Assembly (NCBI GenBank): GCA_949152475.1
Contig: OX424567.1
Location: 24,453,402 to 24,517,401, forward strand
Source: Terebella lapidaria
Taxonomy: Eukaryota > Annelida > Polychaeta > Terebellida > Terebellidae
Direction: 5' to 3'
DNA: 64,000 nucleotides
Program-made: the position numbers and the translations under genes
In this document: piece after piece, positions 23,698 to 36,380 of the stretch
Layout: the number at the start of each line of letters is the position of its first letter
Numbering within the stretch: the stretch's first letter is position 1
The notes under the pieces: generated by a model
What the model was told of the DNA's origin: nothing
Database searches by the model: none
The model's input: the letters and a program-made list of their open reading frames with translations, nothing else

Positions 23698-25105
23698 ATC
23701 TTTCAATGGCTTCACGTATTATCTGTTTCTTGTCTGCAAAATCTAACGGATCTTGAATTTGGGTGCATGTACGAGGGATGAGACCACATGGCTGTATATT
23801 TCGTGTGTCATGAACCCCATATCACCAAAGCAGAGACGTCACCAAACCCTTAGAGTGATGTGAGTACTCGTCACTCTGTTCCGTAAATCCCTGTGTTGCC
23901 GCTTTTATGAGCCCTCATACTCGTGGAGTTGCAACCTAGTTTCATTTCACGTTGAATACTCAATAATTTCGCCAAACATTGAAGAAATTTGGTCAGATAT
24001 AAAGTCTTTTGCACCTAAACAACCATTCTGCACAATCTCAAGTGCTATATTTGGTTATTTAGTGAATTAAACTGGTTTATTCATTCGATGTGTGTTGTCG
24101 CCTAGATGCTGTTTCAGTACCTAAAACTGTGCCGCGATTTATCAGATAACTGTGTGATATACTGAGGTGTTTTTGTTGTAGCGAGGGACAATGATCATTC
24201 GCATAACTGATGCACACTGTTATATCGATGACACGGACGATTTTACGTACCTTTTGAGGGCTTTTCCCTCAATCATCCTCACAATGTTTTGTTTCTTTTC
24301 GCGATTTCCTCTGATTCGGGCGTTCAACCTCCAATTCCGGCGTTCAACCTCAGATTCTGGAGATCGCCTTTCCCAGCGTGATGACAACAGTGTTACAAAA
24401 GTTCGATACACTGTACTCTGACGACAATACAGATGAAAATTACTTTGGCCTGATATATCAATTTTTCACACTATGATAAAGTGCGGAATCGCACGTTTCT
24501 CTGTCGTTTATGTTTTGTTAGAATCAAAGGAATATGGTAACATGAACACAAACCACCATTGAAGGAAGCACGGAAATTGAATATCAATTTGTTGTGACAC
24601 ATGTTATGTCATTTTGTGGACGTTAATCGATAACAGAAGGACGGCAATTGGTGTAATATTGTTCTGGCTATATACATGTAATTGAGTGTTTATTATGGAC
24701 TCGCCGTGCACACGATATGCTTGAAATAATGCTAATATGTAGAGTGCACAACCTCTTCACAATAGGACATTCAGAATATAACTAATCAAACATAAAACTT
24801 ATATATATCACAAATTCGAGACGTTGAAGGTATTTCCTATCAACTTTGCGTGCTATGCATCCCTGAATACGAATCATTGTCGTGATTTTCATCTCATATA
24901 GCGATAAATGTACCACTAAAATTTACGTCTGAAACAATTCAATGATGCAATCGATCTTTATATTGGAGATCTAGTCTGCAAAATGAGTGTGGAATACCTA
25001 TTTGTGTCTACACAATCATGTATCGTATGGAGTATAAATTGTGTGCGGCGTACATTTGAGTAGAGATGAGTAACAGAGATGATTCATAAAATAAAGTCAC
25101 TGCAT

Positions 25106-26870
25106 AGGTGTGGTAATATTGAATTGTATTCGTTTAGGTGTTTGATATTTTCGTATCATTTTTCGTCTCTGGTTATTTTCAGCTAGACAAAAATCACAAT
25201 GGTATCGAACATGAGCTTTTGAGCAAAATGCCACGTCGTGTCAGAACTAAAAATTGGTGCAGGAGTACAAACACACGCTGAATTCTGAGAGCTTACATGA
25301 CATGGTATGTCTGTATCAACCTATTAATATTACCGGCAGCACCTCGCGATTTTGATCACGCCCAATAAGCACTGAAAACCCAAAGATTGTATCTGGAACA
25401 GAAACAAAGCTTAACCAACTGTTCAATAATATATTCAGACAAAATTGTGTCATCAGGGTAGACGTACTTCAAACAGAAAATATGTTGAAATTCACTCCTT
25501 TAGTTTCTCTAGTGCAAAGGCTTTTTACTGAAGGCTCTTCCTGGAGATAACTAACAATAATCTAATTTCTTTGCACGAGACCGACTCATTTTTCGTCACT
25601 AAGTACACAAACTCTTCAAAAAATAATGATGATAGTACCAATTTGTCTTCCAAAAACTTTCAAACAAATTTTGCTGACATGCCAGTTTCAATGCTGTTTC
25701 ATTTTACAAACGACCAATGGATTACCTAAGTCAGTCATCGCAAGCTTCTCTACTTCTCTTTTTGTGCTTCAATATTCTTGGAATAATACTTTTCACTTCT
25801 CTCTCAGTTAACTATATTATTTTCCAAACTGTTATGTTTTTCGTTTGACATAATATAAATTTGCAGTCGACTATAACTAACAATACATTGGATTTATATG
25901 GTACTTTTCAAAAAGCGTGTTCTCCCAAAACATACACGACTTGTGGATTAGTGCTTTCTTATCTCTGATTGTTATTTCTGATGTGGACAATTGATAGGTA
26001 AACAAAGTCATGAGAAGTTGAACACGCGAACACAAGAACTTTGAGGTGAGTTGAAGGTTGGAACATTATGACATGGATGTCAATACACAGGAACCCCCCC
26101 CCCCCCCTCTAATGGCATTCCACCGTTTGTAATATCAGATTTATGGGAAATATGATGACGTCAACATAATATATCATCGATACACGCACGGTGTTAGAAT
26201 ATCAGTTTGCTGTGACCTGCATTGTATTATGGTGTTGACTGCAGTCGACAACAATAGGGCGATGATAATGCCATGTCACAAGTAGTTGATTGTTCATATT
26301 TTTTTGAGAGAAAGGAGTTTTAACACATAACAAAGCTATCAATTAGTGTGAACTCACATGAACATTTTTGCGTGTAATGCCATTATGATAACATAATACA
26401 CTAGCAGCGTTGATCGTATGTCGAATTACTGGGTAATGATATTTATCATTGATTAGACAATAAAAACTTGATATTAATGCTCTTGGAGAGGCGGTGTGTT
26501 TATCCTAAACTCTCCAGTTAGAAGTGCTTCATTCGTTCATCCGGCAATGTTCAAGTCAACATCTTAGGAGGATAAAATCAAAGCTGTTTGAAAGCGATTA
26601 CCTGGCCCAAACATCAAGACTTCTGTTAGGCGTGCATTTAGAAAGTGTCCTTGTAAAAAAATAATTATGCAGGTATGTGGAGTACAACAAAATTTGAACG
26701 TAAGCTTGGGTGACGTCATGGTGATGGGCTGGACCTAACGTGTGTGTCCCGATAATCCAATCTCTGAGCCTCCGTACGAGGAAGTATGGATATGACTCTG
26801 TTGTGACATATATTGACAGCTTAATCAATGCACAATGATAAGAATACAAAATGTGATTAGGTATGATCAC
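25106..26870 (+). repeat. Diverged repeat block, segments shared with later units
   Basis: No gene. 25106-25300 corresponds to 28170-28330 and 32660-32820. 25620-25960 corresponds to 33250-33560. 26030-26450 corresponds to the 'GATGACGTCAAYA' module present in the units at 35700, 48320, 54110 and 57420. The shared order shows that this block and the later 4-6 kb units descend from one ancestral composite unit. It includes a poly-C run of 14 at 26094-26107. Confidence 0.7.
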
Positions 26871-27425
26871 TGATTATGATAAATAATTCTGAGTGGATAT
26901 AAACCGAGTAACCCTATATCGACAATCAGATAAACATTTTTACATCACCATCTCAATTAGCAGTAAATCATTTTTCAGTGCAACATTCAATTTACTATTA
27001 TTATTTATTCCACGTTGGTGTGCAATAGTCCATAATTATACCAAATTAATTATCATGTACTATGACCTGAACAGCCACCCACGACTTGAAACAAACCCTT
27101 TGTAGCATTTGTCTTTTACACCTGCGATAAACAAGATGTGAAGTTCATGTGGATGAAAGACGTAGTCAGTCGTTTGATTGTCTGGGCTGCGTATACGCCT
27201 TTTTGTCTCAAACAATAAGATTGTAACCAAATTCAGAAGATTACAAATGTATCACACTGAATCAATTTCTGTGTGATTGTCGTTGGCGAAAAAAGCATAT
27301 TTGGAATTTGATTGTGTTTTCAAGAAAGCAGAGGCTGAAGATCTCATAATGATAAATACGTCTAAATAGACATAATGATGACATGAACTAGCATGATTTT
27401 TATGCAAAAAAAAAGAATTTGAACT
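26870..27425 (+). repeat. Old copy of the 'ACCTGAACAGCCACCCACGA' module
   Basis: Matches, with many differences, the module at 42830-43330, 48780-49290, 54590-55090 and 58105-58610. Landmarks are CTATGACCTGAACAGCCACC, AAACAAGATGTGAAGTTCAT, CAGTCGTTTGATTGTCTG and GCAGAGGCTGAAG. At its end it runs straight into a diverged 1.43 kb unit (CATGACAACAGTGTTACAAA at about 27450). Confidence 0.75.
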
Positions 27426-28740
27426 GAACATAAGACAATTATATTGGCACCCAACTCATGACAACAGTGTTACAAAAGTTCGATACATTGTACACTGAAG
27501 ACAATACAGATGAAAATAAATGTATTGATGATAAGATAATAATGCCGTGATGTATCAATCCAAACTATGATGACGAATATATCGCACATCCTTCCATCCA
27601 AGTTTGGTTAGAATCAGAGAAATATGGTAATATGAACACAATCCACCATCGAAGGAAGCACGGAATTTGGATATCACTCTGTTGTGTCATATATTGTCAA
27701 GTTGTTGACTGTACTTAGATAGCGGAGGACGATGATATTCTTCTGGCTATAATTTGTACCAGTTGCTATAGAATCGTCGTGCACACCATATGATTGAGAT
27801 CTTGACTTTATGTGGTGCGTACATCTTCAATACAATAGGATATTCAGAATATAGCTAATCAAACACAAAACTTCATCACAAATTCGAAATATTGAAGTCA
27901 TTGTCTGTCAACTTTGCGTGTTATGCATCCCAGAATACATGTTGCAGTCTTGATTTTCATATTATATGGAGATACAATGTTCCACTAACCTCTATGTCTG
28001 AGTGAATTCAGGGATGCAATCGATTTCTATATCGGAGATCTAGGCGAAGAGAATGAATGTGAAATATCAATTTGTGTCTACACAATCATGTAAAATTTGA
28101 AGTATAAATTGTGTGCGGCGTATCATTTGAGTGGAGATGAGTAACAGAGATGATTCATAAATAAAGTCAATACTTGGGTGTGGTAATACTGAATGGTCCT
28201 TCCAGGTGTTCGACATGTTCATATAACTTCTCTGGTTATGTTTCAGATGGAGAGAATCGCAATGGTATCGAGCAAGAGCGTTTGAGCATCACTGAAGCAA
28301 AATGCCAGGTCAGGCCTAAAAATGTGTACAGCAGTCTGAAAGCGCGATGATATTCCCATGTCATGAGTGGTGGATTGTTCACGTGTTTTTAACTTAAAGG
28401 GAGTTTAAACACATATACAAAGCTACTAATTGTGTGAGGTCACATGAATATTTTGCGCGTGATACCAATATGATAACAAAATAAACTAGCACAGTGTATC
28501 GTACCTTAGACAATCTCCGTGATACACATATCTTGTTGTGAAAAAAAAGAATAAATGATAGTGATTAGACAATAAAAACTTGATATTGATGTCCGTGGAG
28601 ATGTCGCCTGTTTATCACAAACTCTCCAGTTAGGAGTACTTCAATCGACAACTTGGTGAGATAAGATGAAATTTGTTTGAAAGTGACTACCTGGCTGAAC
28701 AATCAAGACTACTGTTAGATGTGCATTTGGAGAGAATTTA
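27425..28740 (+). repeat. Diverged partial copy of the 1.43 kb repeat plus flank
   Basis: Aligns with the second half of the 1.43 kb unit (from CATGACAACAGTGTTACAAA through GATGATTCATAAATAAAGTC near 28150), then with the post-array segment at 25106 onward. Many substitutions and short indels mark it as much older than copies 1-3. Confidence 0.75.
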
Positions 28741-29490
28741 ACACAGAAAAAAATGGCTCCGGCTTTGGGGATCCTTGAGCGAACCTCAGACTAAATTGAA
28801 TAGGTTCATTTGCAGGGTGACGAAATGAATGCATTACGAAAGATATTTTGATTATGTTATACTACCAACCTCTTATCGCTTGAATTCCTAGACTATTGCT
28901 TTGAGCTTTTTATGACCTCAATTGGATCTGTCATATCCAGACACAATGAGATTTTAGACACAGATATTCGAGGTTGAGGCAGTTTAAATAGTTCCCATGA
29001 GTTGTGCTAATGAGTTCCATGTCGTGATTGCCATCCCATTAAAGTAGATACTGCGATCGTGTAAATGGTATCTAAGATCGAATGGATCATGAAAATGAGG
29101 ATGAGATGTCACTTCGTGTCGGCACGGGTTATTATTCCGAAAAAAATGTGTAGCATATGTCATTTTAGTGGAGATAAGTAACGTAGATGATACATAATCT
29201 CGAACACTCAATCAGCAAAAGAATAACAAAGTTCTAATTTGTCTGCATGACCGCTGAGTTCTCATCATCACTGACATACTTTCTTCAACAGAATGGTAAT
29301 CTGCCAACCTTGAGCTTATGTATTAAATCAACAGACATGTCAACTCTGGTGTTTCATTTCATTCGGCTAGTCATACATTTTTCAGACACTATTGTTCACA
29401 TAATTTTTGTATTGTTTAGAGTGGTTTATAGCAAACACAACAATGCAAAAAGCCAATCAGCATAACAGTAACAGAGTTTTAATTTCTCTG
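28740..29490. other. No gene or clear repeat seen
   Basis: AT-rich sequence with two short open frames (28984-29211 on -, 29247-29465 on +) lacking domain signatures. Some phrases resemble the neighbouring blocks ('TTTCTCTGCACGACC'), so this is probably a decayed repeat. Confidence 0.4.
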
Positions 29491-31012
29491 CACGACCAGC
29501 ACTGTGCGAGTGGGTGTAGGTCTAATTGCAATGATAGGGTTTTACGATTAAGCATCATTTTACATTTACATGTATTATGATAAAATATAGTTTTCAATAC
29601 TTAGCTTTATAAACGAACACTTGTGTGGCATTGATTTAAACCACACTTACGGTGCGGTATGTTGGTTAAACATCTGCCGGTCACGGCTGAGCAGTTTTCT
29701 GTACGGGTCAAAATAGAGAAACCCCTCGAGTAACAGGGAGTTATTCAACATAGTCACGGGCTCCCGCCCTCGACCATGTTGAATAGCCCCCTGTTCCTCG
29801 GGGTTTCTCTATTTCTCAAAGATTTTAGACTAATCGTAACAAAAGGAATTAGAATATATATAATTGATTTCCATCATTTCATTGCGAATCGAGTAAAACC
29901 TGACACTTTACAGACAAGAAAGTGTCTTCTTGTTTGTAGAATGTTATTTTTGTTTATGATGTTCCTGGAAATAAATTGAAGTTGACAAAACACATTTAGG
30001 CCCTGGGGTAGACCAGTGTTTTTTCTTTGCACACTGACCAGGCTACCCTGGCTAAAGAACATATAAATAAATAAATAAATATATTCTTTATTTGCATATT
30101 ACATATTTTCAGAAGTGAGTGAGCTAGGTTCACAACAGAAACCATTAAAAGTTACTCATTTCTTGATATTACAAGAAAAGAGATCTCGATATAACGACAT
30201 GATTATCTCGATATAACATATTATTAGAAAATATATCTCAATATAACGAGATAAAAAAAAGTCTTGTGTCCTAAATAAGCCACGGTGACCTACTTATCAT
30301 TTCGGAGGTCTACAAAAGCCAATACTACCATTCGCTGACCGACATAGTCTTTACGTTATTTATATATCATTCTGTTATAAGAAAGGTTTTGATTGAATAG
30401 AAAAAAAGATGATTTGAGAAAGATAACATTGTTATTAAAAAAATTTTATGTCGATGTTTACCTCATAACATCAGTGTTAAAGAGTTCTATACACTGAAGA
30501 CAACAAATATGAAGCTAATTTTAGCGTTGTGTGTCAATTCAAACTACGGTAAAGAGTAAAGTCACACGTCTTTCCGTCTTTTATGTTGTTTGACACAATA
30601 AAAGAATATTGTGATATCAACACCATCGAAGGAAGCATAGAAATTGGATATCATTTTGTTGTGACATATCTTATGGCATGTTGTTGACGTTAATCTGTAA
30701 CAGAAGGACGGTAATATGGTGTAAAAATGTTCTGGCTATATATTTGAAGATTTGTTATGGACTCGTCGTGCACATAATATGCTTGAAATAATGGCAATAT
30801 GTGGAATGGACATTCTCTTTTCACAATGGTACATTCAGAATATAACTAATCGAACTAGAAATTGAATATCATTTTGTTGTGAAACATTCTATGTCATGTT
30901 ATTGACGTTAATCGGTAACAGGTAATATTGTTCAGGCTATATATTTGAATATTTGTTATGGACTCGTCGTGCACACAATATGCTTGAAATAATGAAAATC
31001 CTCTTTATAATA
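29490..31012 (+). repeat. Diverged copy of the 1.43 kb repeat, left part
   Basis: Starts near GCGAGTGGGTGTAGGTCTA, equivalent to the start of the 1.43 kb unit, and continues to CTCTTTATAATA, where a Tc1-like element interrupts it; the repeat resumes at 32338. It contains further insertions: a palindrome at 29712-29813, a small fold around 30000-30060, an ATAA microsatellite (30062-30082) and 'CTCGATATAAC' repeats (30180-30260). Confidence 0.75.
29712..29813. repeat. 102 bp near-perfect palindrome (hairpin)
   Basis: Arms AATAGAGAAACCCC and GGGGTTTCTCTATT start a stem that continues inward through AACAGGG/CCCTGTT and TATTCAACAT/ATGTTGAATA to a short GC-rich loop near 29758. It sits in a stretch (about 29637-29815) absent from the 1.43 kb array copies, so it arrived by insertion. 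It could be a tiny fold-back transposon or the end of a larger one. Confidence 0.8.
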
Positions 31013-32337
31013 CAGGGTTGACATTTAATATGGAATATATTTTTAATTTTTTTCAATTTCATCAATTTTTTTTTAGTTTTTATTTGCGAGAAATTTGTCT
31101 TGCATGGCGTTCTTAAACATATAACCTCATACTTAGTGCATTCTTTATCTTTTATTTTCAATCTGGTAAACACTGTGATCCAGAACAAACAACCCAACGC
31201 CAAATTGTGCCAACACAATAGATTTATAATTTATATTTCCAAATTTAATATCTCAACACAACAGCAGATACATGAAACTTAACAACATTGAGCGTCATTA
31301 TGCCAATGTTCAGTATCGCGTGTGATCTCCCCTGGCTGCTTGTAGCGCCATCACACGGCGGAGCAAACCATCAGACATAGTCCTCAAGGTGTTCAGGGGT
31401 ATACTGGCCCATGTGTCCATCACAAGCATGTCGCAATTCATCCACACTGGTTGGTTGTCGAACCAGGTTGTTGATCCTACAAGTTATTTCAGCCCATAGG
31501 TTCTGTATGTGGTTCATAACTTGTGAACACGCTGGACATGGCAAGTGCTCAACCCCCTGATCCTGAAGGAAAGTGGCCACTGTACAAGCCCTGTGTGCAG
31601 AAGCATTGTCATCCTGGTGCACAGAGTTGTCCTGGAAGGTCCCTCGAGCGAATGACAACATTCTTTGGTCTAGGATATGTATGTACTGCTGTTGATCCAG
31701 ATTGCCGACCAGAATCACAAGGTCACTTTTTCCTCCTACGTGGAACGCTCCTCATATCGTTATCAGACTGCCTCTGGCCTGCTCCCTGGTATGCAGGCTT
31801 CATGGTAAAGTTCTGCAACTCGTCTGCGAACTCGGATGCGTCCATCATGGTGGTACACCTCCAATCTCGCCTCGTCACTAAATATGACATGATTCAAGTG
31901 ATGTGATCCCAAATGGCGGTGATCCCTGGCCCACTGCAGACGTCGCTCGTGGTGTCTTTGACTCAGCAGGGGTTTCCTTAGTGGTCTCCTGGCATGATAC
32001 CCAGCGCGAACCAATCGGGTGTTCACTAGTGTTCTGGATACGCGTACACCTATGGCGTTCTGCCACTGTACTCTCAAGGCCCTGGCTGGCATGGGACGGC
32101 CACCAGTAGCTTTTGGGATATGGACGTAAATTTGACCAACCCACATAATTCATACTAGAACAAAAATCACCCCATTTCGCCAATTGGCACGATAATCGCT
32201 TGATCGGCAGGTGACATGCTTGGCTGAACATCAGATCATGTAAAATCTTCATGGTGCTTATCAATTTGAATCTATGACATAATATTTCATCAGTTTACAC
32301 ACCCAACCGATATATTTCATATTAAATGTCAACCCTG
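31013..32337 (-). mobile_element. Tc1-like element, 1325 bp, flanked by TA
   Basis: Terminal inverted repeats of about 30 bases begin CAGGGTTGACATTTAATATG; the right end reads CATATTAAATGTCAACCCTG. Both ends abut TA (31011-31012 and 32338-32339), the Tc1/mariner target. Left flank CTCTTTATAA-TA and right flank TA-GGACATTCAG rejoin to the sequence CTCTTCACAATAGGACATTC of the 1.43 kb repeat, so the insertion site is proven by the sister copies. Length is normal for the family. Confidence 0.93.
31371..32146 (-). pseudogene. Tc1-like transposase, broken, DD34E with E changed to Q
   Basis: Two frames (32146-31763 and 31718-31371) carry one transposase interrupted by a frame change near 31720-31770. 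The first holds an HTH-region remnant and the first catalytic Asp (IFSDEARLEVY). The second holds the second Asp in QDDNASAHRA and the third site CSQVMNHIQNLW. Exactly 34 residues separate that second Asp from the Gln in HIQNLW, where Tc1 elements have Glu (NPIENLW); the preceding family-conserved Asp is Val here. With a frameshift and a missing catalytic residue, the copy cannot be active. The N-terminal DNA-binding part is largely out of frame (32264-31878 shows it in another frame). Confidence 0.88.
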
Positions 32338-33880
32338 TAGGACATTCAGAATATAAATAATCAAACATAAAACTTTATCACAAGTTTGATACATTGAAGC
32401 CATTGTCTGTCAACTTGCTATGAACCCAAAATATATGTTGTTGTCGTGAGTTCATCTTATATGGATATACAATGTACCACTAACCTTAAACAGTTTAATG
32501 ATGCAATCGATTTTTATATTGGATATCTATTCGTGAAAATCAGTGTGAAATATCAATTTATGCCTACACAATCATGTAAAATTAGGAATATAAATTGTAT
32601 GAGACGTATCATTTGAGTGGAGATGAGTAACAGAAATGATTCATGAAATGAACTCACTACATGGGCGTGATAAGATTGAATAGAATTCGTTTTAGGTGTT
32701 TGTTATTTTCGTATCATTCTCGTCTCTGGCTATGTTTGAGGTGGAAACAATAGCAATGCTATCGAATATGAGCCTCTAAGCTTCATTCGAGCAAAATGCC
32801 AAGTCGTGAATACATACATGTATGATATGTTTGTATCAACCTATTTATAGTACCAGCGATACCAAATGATTTTGATGATGCCTACTAAAAACGTAATGAC
32901 CCTCAACATTATATCTGGGATACAAACGAAGCCCAAACCTAATAATTATATTCAAGGACGCATTTATTCCATCAGGGGCAGTTAGTGTGGGAAATTATTT
33001 CTTTTCACACCTAATCTATCTTACAACTAGTCTACCACCCATTACACATCTCAAATTTATAATCACCAGCAAGTCTTTCTACGATAACCCAAAACAATAC
33101 TACAAGCATAAAGTATGTTGAAATACACTAAGTTTATCTAATGAAAAGTTGAAGGCTCTTTACCATGTTTACTAGCTGAGTTGACTATCAATAATCTAAT
33201 TTGTTTTCACGACTAACCATTTTTTGTCACTAAATACACAGTCATCATTTTGAGTGATGACAGTACCAATTTGTCGTCCCAAAACTTTCAAGAAAATGTT
33301 GCTGACATGCCAAAAAACAACAACAATGGATTAACTGTGTTAGCAATCACATGTTTTTTTAACTGTTTTTTTTTTGCTACATTGATTTTGGAATTAAACT
33401 TTTCACATCTTTTTCAGTCAACTATGATATTTTCTAAAGTTTCATTGTTTAACATAATATAAATTTGTAGTCGACAATATCTAACAACATATTGGATTAC
33501 TTGCCATTCCCTCTGACCGACATACGTGATACTTTTCAAAAAGTGTGTTTTTCCCAAACATGCACGATTTGTTGATTGCTGTTTTTCTCAGGGCTGTCGC
33601 CCCATTTTGGTCTTTCTTCTTACTACTGCACTGCATATCACTCAATTCATCAAATACGTGAAATATATATATATAAATTTTTTTTAAAAACCAATGGATT
33701 ATTTATGTCAGTCATCCGATTTTTGCAAAAATGATCTTGGAATTAAACTTTTCACTTCTCTTTCAGTCAAAGTGTTCTAATGTGTCAGGTTTATTGTTTA
33801 ACATAATATAAATTTGTGATCGACACATGCATGTTTGTTGATTGGTGTTTCGCTAGCGCTGATGTGGACACGTGAACACA
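32338..33880 (+). repeat. Diverged 1.43 kb repeat, right part, and flank
   Basis: Continues the unit split by the Tc1-like element (TAGGACATTCAGAATATAAA...) through ATTCATGAAATGAACTCAC near 32640, then the post-array flank. The 33480-33880 stretch repeats one phrase twice ('CATAATATAAATTTG' at 33452 and 33802). An AT-rich microsatellite-like run is at 33665-33690. Confidence 0.7.
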
Positions 33881-36173
33881 AAAACATTGAGGTGAAAACG
33901 ATCATAATATGCACCAGAACAATCCACTTCTGATCATTCTATCTGTTTTCGCTGACAATCTAATCGAACATCACCCTGCTGCTACAGATGAATGTTTCTG
34001 TTGGCAACAATATATTTCTCACGCCTCCGCTCACATTCGACGTTGATGCAGATGTCAGGAGATATGGGGCAAAGCGCAGTATCAGGTACCATTATCATTG
34101 GCAAGATGGGAACTAATACATTTGAGCTCAAGGCTGATGCTCCCTTCGCTCTTCCTTCTTACTACTGCACTGCATTCACGTAGATCTGTGTGAACTTCTG
34201 ACATCACTCAATTCAACAAATAGATGAGCCATTTTTTTCCATATAAAATAACGATTAAGCATTCTGGTAGACCTATTTATAAACACGAAACAACATTCAT
34301 TTGTAATGGTCTCCATAGGGTAAATGTTACTCTGACGTGCACGAGAATTGCACCAGGGGCATCCCACATTTCATGGCACTGTTCATCAGATCTGTGAATG
34401 GGATCATACATGTCCAAGGATGGTACAGGTAAACAATACAATGTTGAGTATTCAGTGTTTGTGGATGAGATATCAGGTATTTATGAGTCATTTAAAACTG
34501 TGGTCAATCTCATATATTTTGTTGTGAATAGTGTATCTATATTCCTCAATATTATACAGAGCAAGAAATAGTTTTGTATTTTACTGCTGTTTGACATAAA
34601 TTTTGTTGCCGTTGAATATCTGATCTCAGTCATTTTGATCTTTGATGGAGAGCTATCTTTATTTTTCTATAATGCTACATAATAGATTCAAGTTTTGACA
34701 TATACAACTTGGCAGTCATATATAGTGGTTTCGGTGGCGAAGCTTTTTATTTTGTGGTTATATGCACTGTGCATTTCCCCGGTAATATTCCTTAACCTTT
34801 GCGATAATTTTTATGTCAAGCTACCTATTGATAATTCAGATATGTAACTACGATTTATCGATAAAAAAATCGCGTATCCAAGTAAAATCTTCGTGACACA
34901 ATTTAGCAACTTGAAAGCACAAAAAGTGTATCCATTCCCGCGTCTCGTCATCAGATTGTTTTATAGCCTCACACTGTCAGTTCTACTCATTCCATTTTGC
35001 CAGAAAAAAATTATGTAACAAAGGAGTCACGTTCTCATCCTCTCCAGACATATTATTCCAAGTGAACAAATGCAATGAAATATAAAACCACCGAGGTGGA
35101 GGCCACTAGCCTGGAAAATTCATATTTTGATACATCACCGTGCACCGCATTCTATTGCATTTTCATAATTACAATGGCATTTTTTTCCTTCAGAACGTCC
35201 CTGCATAGCATCCTCACCGGATAGTGCAGTGTATATTATATTAAAAGTGAGTTTCTATATCGACGGACTGTTTACCACAAAAATGAGATTATCTTCCCTT
35301 TGTTCCACGTGATCTAAGATACATTGATGCTGCTTCTCATGTACTTTGATGGCGGGAAACTTAATTCCAGGTTTTAAAACACATCCATGTATGCACAATG
35401 TATAGTTTTAGAATTTATTTTCTTTGTTATATCTCCCCATGATGACTATGTTGCAAACTTATATATGCCGAAATACATCCTTGTTTATTGATCATCTATC
35501 TTGTATATGATCATCCGGATCCCATATTCATATTTGTTCGAGGATTAATTTGGTCACATGACCTGAAGACTACAGAGATGCACTATAGATAGACAAAAGT
35601 GCAGTGAGAAATAATAAACATTTACAAAAAAATCATTGTTTCATTTTCAGAACAGGTTCAGTTGTGTATCTTTGTGTGTGGTCTCATTTATAGAGACTGA
35701 GGGTTGGAACATTATGACATTGATGTCAGTACACAGAAAGCGAAACCAACTCTCACGGCATTCTGTCGTTTGTATTATCAGAATAATGAGAAACATGATG
35801 ACGTCAATACAATCTATCATGATATACGCACGTTATTAGGATATCAGAATATATTTTGATATGCGTCGCTGTGACACGCATTGTATTATGTCCGTTGACT
35901 GGTAATCGATAATAGCAGGGCGATGATGTTGCTATGTCGCAAGTGGTGGATTGTTGTTGTTGTTTTAACAGAATGGAGTTTTAACACATAAGAAATGTAT
36001 TAAAGAGTGTGAGCTCACATAAATAATTTTTTAGCAGAAAAGTGTTTTAACACATGACAAAGCCACTAATTAGTGTGAGCTCGCATGAATATTTTTGAGT
36101 GTGATGCCAATGTGACAACACAAGAAACTAGCAGTTTTGTCGTTTCTAGACAATTTCTGTGTTACACACCTTA
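33880..36173 (+). repeat. Large repeat unit U1, left part
   Basis: First of four head-to-tail copies (U1-U4) of a 4-6 kb composite unit. Landmarks in order: a possible captured exon (33989-34180), CATTTGTAATGGTCTCCATA, ATGGCGGGAAACTTAATTCC, GGAACATTATGACAT, GTGTGAGCTCACAT and GTTACACACCTTA. The unit is cut at 36171-36173 (TTA) by a 6647 bp transposon and resumes at 42821. No protein-coding gene of its own was recognised. Confidence 0.85.
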
Positions 36174-36184
36174 GGCCACACCAA

Positions 36185-36380
36185 ATTATAAAATTGGTCT
36201 ATGGATTTTTGTCCAAAAAAAAGCATACGAGCGTACGATATTTTTTTTTTTTAAAGTAAATCTCTCGTCTTTGGATTTCTTCACCCCAAAACTCATACGG
36301 GGAATTTTTTTTTTTTTAGAAGTAAATTTTCTGTCTTTGGATTCGATCATGCCAAAACTCATACGTTTTTTTTTTTATAT
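36185..36380. repeat. Subterminal T-run repeats of the 6.6 kb transposon
   Basis: Three successive copies of a motif of the form 'GTCTTTGGATT(C/T)...AAACTCATACG' separated by long T runs (36240-36252, 36306-36318, 36366-36376). Subterminal repeats of this kind often bind transposase; here that is inference. Confidence 0.6.

Larger units (their letters stand above)
19645..24380. mobile_element. 4.7 kb DNA transposon-like insertion, CACGCTGGG ends, 5 bp TSD
   Basis: Starts CACGCTGGGAAAGGCGATCT and ends with the inverse. The inverted repeats run about 105 bases with a handful of mismatches and contain tandem subterminal words (TGAACGCC, GAATCTGAGG). The target duplication is ATGAC (19640-19644 and 24381-24385), confirmed by the intact copies 1 and 2. 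No transposase is visible; the longest frame (20176-20538) has no known domain. A 5 bp duplication and a CAC start are features of Transib/RAG-like elements, but with no transposase the class stays open. It carries a nested fold-back element at 21135-23697. Confidence 0.85.
18938..25105 (+). repeat. 1.43 kb tandem repeat, copy 3, split by a transposon
   Basis: Left part 18938-19644 (707 bp) and right part 24386-25105 (720 bp) add up to exactly 1427 bp, the length of copy 2, once the 4736 bp insertion and its 5-base duplication ATGAC are removed. After the last base (…CACTGCAT) the sequence leaves the array and continues AGGTGTGGTAATATT, a junction also visible in the diverged copies near 28170 and 32660. 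Confidence 0.92.
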
